A stretch of DNA of 20,614 nt. Source: Candidatus Omnitrophota bacterium. GTDB lineage: Bacteria; Omnitrophota; Gorgyraeia; Duberdicusellales; 4484-171. The stretch is taken from positions 1-20,614 of the forward strand of contig JAMWDA010000006.1 of assembly GCA_023818995.1 (NCBI GenBank), in the 5' to 3' direction. The notes beneath the pieces were generated by a model. The model made no database searches. It was given only the letters and a program-made list of their open reading frames with translations, and had not been told where the DNA came from. Position 1 is the stretch's first letter. Every line of letters begins with the position of its first letter. Below, piece by piece: positions 16,392 to 20,614 of this stretch. Made by a program: the position numbers and the translations under genes.

Positions 16392-17378
16392 ATGTACAAT
16401 TTAATATTAAGGAAGAAGATACAATTTATTACGATGACCAAGAAAAGTATTAAACAAATAGCCATTTTCTTGCTATTTTTTATTTTAAGTATTAATCCTC
16501 TATTTTGTAAAGAAGATAAAAATTTTAATACCCCCCTCATTCGTATAAGGGCAAGCGTAGATAGATCGGTAGTGCGTATAGGTGATAAAATTACTTATAG
16601 AGTTACCCTCGAGTCTAAAGAAGATATAGAGGTAGAAACTCCTCAGTATCCCTTCCAAGATTTTTCAGAGTTCGTATTAAAAGACTTTGGTTCTTCGCAA
16701 AAGAAGTTATGGGGAAGAGAAATTTTTAAATACTGGTATATTCTTCGTCCCTATAAGAGCGGTAAATATACTTTACCTCCTTTATCGGTTAAGTATAGGG
16801 TTAAAGGTTTGGATAATTATTATAAAGCAGAATCTAACGAAGTAAAAATAGAGGTTAAAAGTATTCTTTCTACTCTGCCTAATCAAAATACTATTCTTGA
16901 TATTAGAGGGCCAAAGAGTTTTACTAACAAATTGTGGTTATATTTGTTTATCTTATCTATTCTGTTAATTTTTATTTTTATCTATTACATTTTTCATAAA
17001 GATAAAAAGAGAGGAAAAGAAACAGAAGTTTATCTTCAGCCTCCTCATATTATTGCTTATAAAGCATTAGAAGATTTAGAGAAGAAAAATTACTTAAGCA
17101 AATGTGAGATTGAGGCTTACTATACAGAACTTTGCGATATCCTTCGTCATTACATAGAGGGGAGGTTTAATATTCACGCTCCTTGGATGACTACCGAAGA
17201 ATTTTTTAGTAGTTTACAAGAGGATAATGTTTTATTAAAAGAGTATAGAGACATTTTAAAAGATTTTTTTAATACCACCGATTTAGTTAAATTTGCTAAA
17301 CATAAGCCTCTGAATGAAGAGGCAGTGAATAGTTTTATTAAAGTTAAAGAGTTAATTGAGAAAACCAAAGAGATATGA
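16392..17378 (+). CDS. BatD-like membrane protein with cytoplasmic C-terminal domain
   Basis: The 328-residue protein has an N-terminal hydrophobic signal (about residues 20-35), an extracytoplasmic beta-rich domain (about 45-160), one membrane span (about 181-201, then a positively charged HKDKKRGK) and a cytoplasmic helical domain with the pattern YYTELCDILRHYIEGRF and TTEEF. That last domain resembles the DUF4381/BatD C-terminal type. The outer domain has VDRSVVRIGDKIT and ILRPYKSGKYTLPPLSV, matching the N-terminal domain of batD at 20189. It is therefore probably a second BatD-type partner of the VWA proteins. AAGG nine bases upstream favours the start at 16392; Met15 (16434) would give a more compact signal peptide. 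It overlaps batA by four bases. The function is inferred from context only. Confidence 0.8.
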   Translation: MYNLILRKKIQFITMTKKSIKQIAIFLLFFILSINPLFCKEDKNFNTPLIRIRASVDRSVVRIGDKITYRVTLESKEDIEVETPQYPFQDFSEFVLKDFGSSQKKLWGREIFKYWYILRPYKSGKYTLPPLSVKYRVKGLDNYYKAESNEVKIEVKSILSTLPNQNTILDIRGPKSFTNKLWLYLFILSILLIFIFIYYIFHKDKKRGKETEVYLQPPHIIAYKALEDLEKKNYLSKCEIEAYYTELCDILRHYIEGRFNIHAPWMTTEEFFSSLQEDNVLLKEYRDILKDFFNTTDLVKFAKHKPLNEEAVNSFIKVKELIEKTKEI

Positions 17379-18370
17379 TTATAGAGAATCCTATATTTTT
17401 ATGGTTAATCCCTATATCGGTATTTATTGTGCTCTATTCTCAAAGAAAGAATAGGTTAGTAACTATACCTTTTCCCTCTGAGAAATTTTTAAATATAAAT
17501 AAACCTACTTATAGGACTATTTTTGTAAAAAATTTGTGGATATTAAGGCTTCTAGTATTAATTCTCTTCTCTTTAGGTTTATCTCGCTGGCGTATTCCCC
17601 TTTATAATACTAAGATTGAAACAGAAGGTATAGATATTGTGCTTGTATTAGATACCTCTACAAGTATGTTAGCGGAAGATTTTACTCTATATGGTAGGAG
17701 AATGAATAGGTTAGATGTGGTCAAGGATGTTGTAGAAAGATTTATCTATACGAGGAAGAACGATCGTATAGGGGTTGTTGCTTTTGCTGCCAAAGCTTAT
17801 ACCGTAAGTCCCCTTACATTTGATTACAATTGGATAGTAGAGAATCTTGAAAGAGTTAAAATTGGTATGATAGAGGATGGCACAGCGATTGGTTCAGCAA
17901 TATTGGTAGGTTTGAACCGTCTTAAGGAATCAAAAGCAAAAAGTAAGGTCATAATTCTTTTGACAGATGGTGTGAATAATGCTGGTAAAATTTCTCCTAT
18001 CGCTGCAGCAAACGTAGCTAAATCTTTAGGAGTTAAAATATACACCATCGGTGCGGGAACAAAAGGTGTTGCTCCCTATCCTATAAAAGATTTCTTTGGT
18101 AAAATTGTATATAAACCCGTAGAAGTTGATATAGACGAACAGACACTTATGGAGATTTCTAAAATCACCGATGGTAGATATTTCCGCGCCACAGATACTA
18201 AATCTTTAAGGGAAATATATAAAGAGATTAACCGTTTAGAAAAAAGTCCTATTCAGGATAAAAGGTATGCCCAGTACAAAGAGTTATTTCCTATTTTTGT
18301 AAGTGGGGGAATAGTATTTTTATTTTTAGAGGTTTTATTGAATAGCACAATCTTACGTAAAATGCCATAA
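17375..18370 (+). CDS. batA: BatA, membrane-anchored VWA-domain protein
   Basis: The 331-residue protein has hydrophobic segments near residues 4-20 and 50-72, a VWA domain (about 88-280) and a C-terminal span (about 305-325). The metal-ion-dependent adhesion site is complete: DTSTS at 93-97, the Thr in EDGTAIGSA, and the Asp in LLTDGVNN. VWA domains with an intact site bind a divalent metal and protein ligands. In the Bat family, BatA and BatB are likely MoxR clients that form a membrane complex. The early hydrophobic pair resembles the BatA-type N-terminal region. The start overlaps the previous stop as ATGA; only a weak AAAGAG precedes it. batB follows after two bases and is clearly a paralogue. 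Confidence 0.9.
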   Translation: MIIENPIFLWLIPISVFIVLYSQRKNRLVTIPFPSEKFLNINKPTYRTIFVKNLWILRLLVLILFSLGLSRWRIPLYNTKIETEGIDIVLVLDTSTSMLAEDFTLYGRRMNRLDVVKDVVERFIYTRKNDRIGVVAFAAKAYTVSPLTFDYNWIVENLERVKIGMIEDGTAIGSAILVGLNRLKESKAKSKVIILLTDGVNNAGKISPIAAANVAKSLGVKIYTIGAGTKGVAPYPIKDFFGKIVYKPVEVDIDEQTLMEISKITDGRYFRATDTKSLREIYKEINRLEKSPIQDKRYAQYKELFPIFVSGGIVFLFLEVLLNSTILRKMP

Positions 18371-18372
18371 AT

Positions 18373-19371
18373 ATGAGATTTGCCAATTTGCAATTTTCTT
18401 ATTTATTTTTTATTGTAATTTTTGCAATTTTGTTATTTATTTGGGAAAATTTTAGGAGAAAGAAGTTACTGGAGAGATTTGCTGATAAGAATTTAGTACC
18501 TCTGCTTGTTGTTTCTTTGGATAGGCGTAAACGGATAATAAAGCGTATACTTATTTTACTTTGTTTTTTATTTTTAGTATTAACTATTATGCGACCACAA
18601 TGGGGATTTAAATGGCACAGTATAAAAAGAATTGGTTTAGATATAATTTTTGCTGTAGATGTTTCTAAAAGTATGCTTGCAGAAGATATAAAGCCTAATC
18701 GTCTTCAACGCACAAAACTTGCTTTATCAGAATTGGTAAAAAAACTTAAAGGTGAACGTATAGGAATTGTTGCTTTTGCCGGAGAGGCATTTCTCCAGTG
18801 CCCTCTTACTATCGATTATGGTGGATTTCTTTTAACTCTTAACGCTTTGGATATCAATACTATTCCTAAAGATGGGACTTCTATATCTAAAGCAATCGCC
18901 AAAGCGATAGAAAGTTTAAGAGCAGGTACTAAGCAATCTAAGGTTATTATTCTTATTAGCGATGGTGAAGATCATCAAGGAGATTATATTAAGGTAGCTG
19001 AATTAGCAAAAAGAGAGGGTATAAAAATATTCTGTATAGGTGTAGGAACTCCTGAAGGTGAATTTATACCTTTTGGGGAAGATGGGAGAAAAGTATTTTT
19101 AAAAGATAAACAGGGAGCAGTAGTGAAGACACGGCTAAATGAATTAATTCTGCAAAATATAGCACTTACCACCGAGGGAGCTTACATAAGAGCTACTAAC
19201 AATGAATTTGGATTGGAACTAATTTATAGGGAGAAGATTCATAAATTAGCGAAAAGAGAATTAGAAAGTAGGATGTTTAAACAATACGAAGAACATTTCC
19301 AAATTCCCTTAGCTTTAGCTTTTTTGTTTTTAACTTTGGAGTGCTTTGTTAAGGAAAGAAGGAGAGATTAA
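18373..19371 (+). CDS. batB: BatB, membrane-anchored VWA-domain protein
   Basis: At 332 residues it has the same plan as BatA: spans near residues 8-25 and 57-73, a VWA domain (about 90-285) and a last span near 311-326. The metal site is complete, with DVSKS at 96-100, Thr in KDGTSISKA and Asp in LISDGEDH. RPQWGFKW after the second span and the downstream VGTPEGEFIP match BatB relatives. BatA and BatB arose by duplication and are thought to interact in the membrane. There is no visible Shine-Dalgarno site; the ATG is two bases after the batA stop, so reinitiation is likely. BatC begins four bases after its stop. Confidence 0.9.
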   Translation: MRFANLQFSYLFFIVIFAILLFIWENFRRKKLLERFADKNLVPLLVVSLDRRKRIIKRILILLCFLFLVLTIMRPQWGFKWHSIKRIGLDIIFAVDVSKSMLAEDIKPNRLQRTKLALSELVKKLKGERIGIVAFAGEAFLQCPLTIDYGGFLLTLNALDINTIPKDGTSISKAIAKAIESLRAGTKQSKVIILISDGEDHQGDYIKVAELAKREGIKIFCIGVGTPEGEFIPFGEDGRKVFLKDKQGAVVKTRLNELILQNIALTTEGAYIRATNNEFGLELIYREKIHKLAKRELESRMFKQYEEHFQIPLALAFLFLTLECFVKERRRD

Positions 19372-19375
19372 CTAA

Positions 19376-20185
19376 ATGATTTCTAAAATATTTATCTACC
19401 TATTGGTTATTTTTCATATTTTACCTTGTTATGCCTATTTACAAAAAGTGATTAAGAAACAAGTAAACGAGGCTAATAGATTATACTATAAAGGTAAATT
19501 TGATGAAGCATTGAAAAAGTATGAGGAAGCGATTGCAAATTCTCCTGAATCAGATATTATAAATTTTAATATAGGAGCAACTTTATACAGGAAGGGAAAA
19601 TATATAGAAGCAGAAGAAGCATTTACCAGGGCTTTAGCAAGTAATAATAAGCAAATAGAAGCAGATACTTTGTATAATATAGGTAATTGTAAGTACAAGT
19701 TAGGTAAAATTATGGAAAACGAGGATTTATCTAAAGCTATAGAGTTACTGAAAGCTTCTTTAGATTACTATCGGCAGGCTATAGAATTAGACTCTAAAAA
19801 CAACGATGCACGGTTTAACCTTGAATTTGTAGAGAAAGAGTTAGAAGTTCTTCTTGATAAGTTAAAGAGCCAAAATTATAAATATAGTGATGATAAAGAT
19901 ATTGATGATAAGAAAGATTCGCTTAAGGAGAATGAGGTTAGTAGTTTAAAAGATGGGAATAATATAGAAAAGAGTAGAGAGGGATCAAAAGAGGGAAAAA
20001 GAATTTATGATATGGAAGAAGGAAAAGATGAGGGGGATAAAGATTATCCTAAGAGTTACGATAAAGAATTGACAAAGGAAGAGGCAATGGATATCTTAGA
20101 ACATTATGGTAAGGAAGAGGCTATACCCAATTATATGAGAAGAGTTCCTATAGAATTTGATGAAGAAGTATTAAAAGATTGGTGA
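19376..20185 (+). CDS. batC: BatC, secreted TPR-repeat protein
   Basis: The 269-residue protein starts with a hydrophobic signal peptide (about residues 4-20). Three TPR-like repeats follow (about 33-65, 66-100 and 105-158, with motifs such as YYKGKFDEALKKYEEAI and ARFNLEFVEKEL). Then comes a long Lys/Glu/Asp-rich low-complexity stretch (about 165-235). The end reads EEVLKDW, like other BatC proteins that finish in a conserved tail. TPRs mediate protein binding, so BatC probably links BatA/BatB to BatD in the periplasm. AAGGAG at 19359-19364, 11 bases upstream, supports the start. The acidic stretch is probably disordered. Confidence 0.87.
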   Translation: MISKIFIYLLVIFHILPCYAYLQKVIKKQVNEANRLYYKGKFDEALKKYEEAIANSPESDIINFNIGATLYRKGKYIEAEEAFTRALASNNKQIEADTLYNIGNCKYKLGKIMENEDLSKAIELLKASLDYYRQAIELDSKNNDARFNLEFVEKELEVLLDKLKSQNYKYSDDKDIDDKKDSLKENEVSSLKDGNNIEKSREGSKEGKRIYDMEEGKDEGDKDYPKSYDKELTKEEAMDILEHYGKEEAIPNYMRRVPIEFDEEVLKDW

Positions 20186-20188
20186 TTT

Positions 20189-20614
20189 ATGAAAAATATA
20201 CTACTCTTAATTTTTTTTATTTTTTCCCTTTCGTATGTAGTAATAGCTAAGGATATTAGTTTAGAAGTTAACGTTGATCGTAACGTAGTAGAGTTAGGTG
20301 AAACTATTAGATTGAATTTTACCTTCCATGGGACGGACAAGGCACCTATCCCTAAATTAGATAAAATAGATAGTTTTGAAGTTAAATATCTTGGTCCTTC
20401 TACGAGGGTTTCAATAGTTAATGGGATAGTTAATAAATCGGTAACCCATATTTTTACCCTTTTACCTTTAAAGGTAGGTAATTTTACCATAGGACCTTTT
20501 TCTGTTAATATCCAAGGTAAGACATTTACTTCTAAACCCATATCTATAGAGGTAATTGCTACCGGTTTGTGTAAAGGGGGTTTAGACGATAAAATAGAGT
20601 ATTACTCTCCTGAG
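20189..20614 (+). CDS. batD: BatD, N-terminal part, cut by window edge
   Basis: The frame is open for 142 codons from the ATG at 20189 to the last base, so only the N-terminus is seen; full BatD proteins are several hundred residues. A signal peptide (about residues 3-20, ending in VVIAKD) is followed by VDRNVVELGETIR, GPSTRVSIVNGIVN and LLPLKVGNFTIGPFSV, the typical beta-sandwich repeat of BatD, a periplasmic protein with a C-terminal membrane anchor. It lies three bases after batC, its usual neighbour, with only a weak GGTG site. Residues around this domain match those of the protein at 16392. Confidence 0.88.
   Translation, partial: MKNILLLIFFIFSLSYVVIAKDISLEVNVDRNVVELGETIRLNFTFHGTDKAPIPKLDKIDSFEVKYLGPSTRVSIVNGIVNKSVTHIFTLLPLKVGNFTIGPFSVNIQGKTFTSKPISIEVIATGLCKGGLDDKIEYYSPE

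Noticed and set aside
20131..20541. A 136-codon reading frame on the - strand
   Set aside because: It lies opposite the end of batC and the start of batD, whose sense-frame protein has a signal peptide and BatD motifs; the antisense product has no recognisable features.
14502..20614. MoxR/VWA genes as a new antiviral system
   Set aside because: Some MoxR-VWA modules are found in defence contexts, but the DUF58 and BatA-D partners with signal peptides and membrane spans identify the known Bat operon, and no nuclease or effector domain is present.

Overview
The window is AT-rich bacterial chromosome (by eye about one third G+C; not computed). It is packed with 18 protein genes, all on the + strand, two of them cut by the window edges. 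No stable RNA gene, CRISPR array, insertion sequence or phage gene is visible, and no gap exceeds 89 bases. The gene set (bacterial IleRS and ValRS, LspA, UvrB, MoxR/Bat proteins with signal peptides) fits a bacterium with an envelope. The order ileS - traR/dksA - lspA - rluD - aroA, with a downstream moxR/Bat operon, recalls low-GC uncultured lineages such as Omnitrophota. That placement comes from memory of gene order and is tentative.

Region 1 (3-7346): the 3' part of a PfkB-family sugar kinase, then ileS, a TraR/DksA-type zinc-finger regulator, lspA, rluD, aroA and a FAH-family hydrolase. After the 35-base gap before ileS, the genes abut or overlap (1-base overlap, 2-base gap, 26-base overlap, 3-base gap, 4-base overlap), so they probably form one co-transcribed and partly coupled unit.

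Region 2 (7347-14412): a near-consensus sigma70-type promoter (TTGATA, 17 bases, TATAAT) begins directly after the hydrolase stop codon and leads through a very short leader with a GGAGGT site into valS. nadC, uvrB, birA (ligase only) and coaX follow. This housekeeping block covers tRNA charging, NAD synthesis, nucleotide excision repair, biotin attachment and the first step of CoA synthesis, again with overlapping gene ends.

Region 3 (14413-20614): an 89-base gap with a strong ribosome binding site opens a moxR operon: MoxR AAA+ ATPase, DUF58 protein, a membrane-anchored BatD-like protein, two VWA-domain membrane proteins (BatA, BatB), a TPR protein (BatC) and the start of BatD, which runs off the right edge. 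The family is known as the Bat (Bacteroides aerotolerance) system. A MoxR ATPase is thought to act as a chaperone on VWA-domain proteins displayed at the membrane, with BatC/BatD as periplasmic partners. The most unusual point is that the operon carries two proteins with recognisably related BatD-type N-terminal domains. One also has its own cytoplasmic C-terminal domain and sits between DUF58 and BatA.

I did not find a plainly new defence or mobile system. The most promising leads are the duplicated BatD-like component, the uncharacterised FAH hydrolase and PfkB kinase inside a housekeeping cluster, and the uneven use of Shine-Dalgarno sites.
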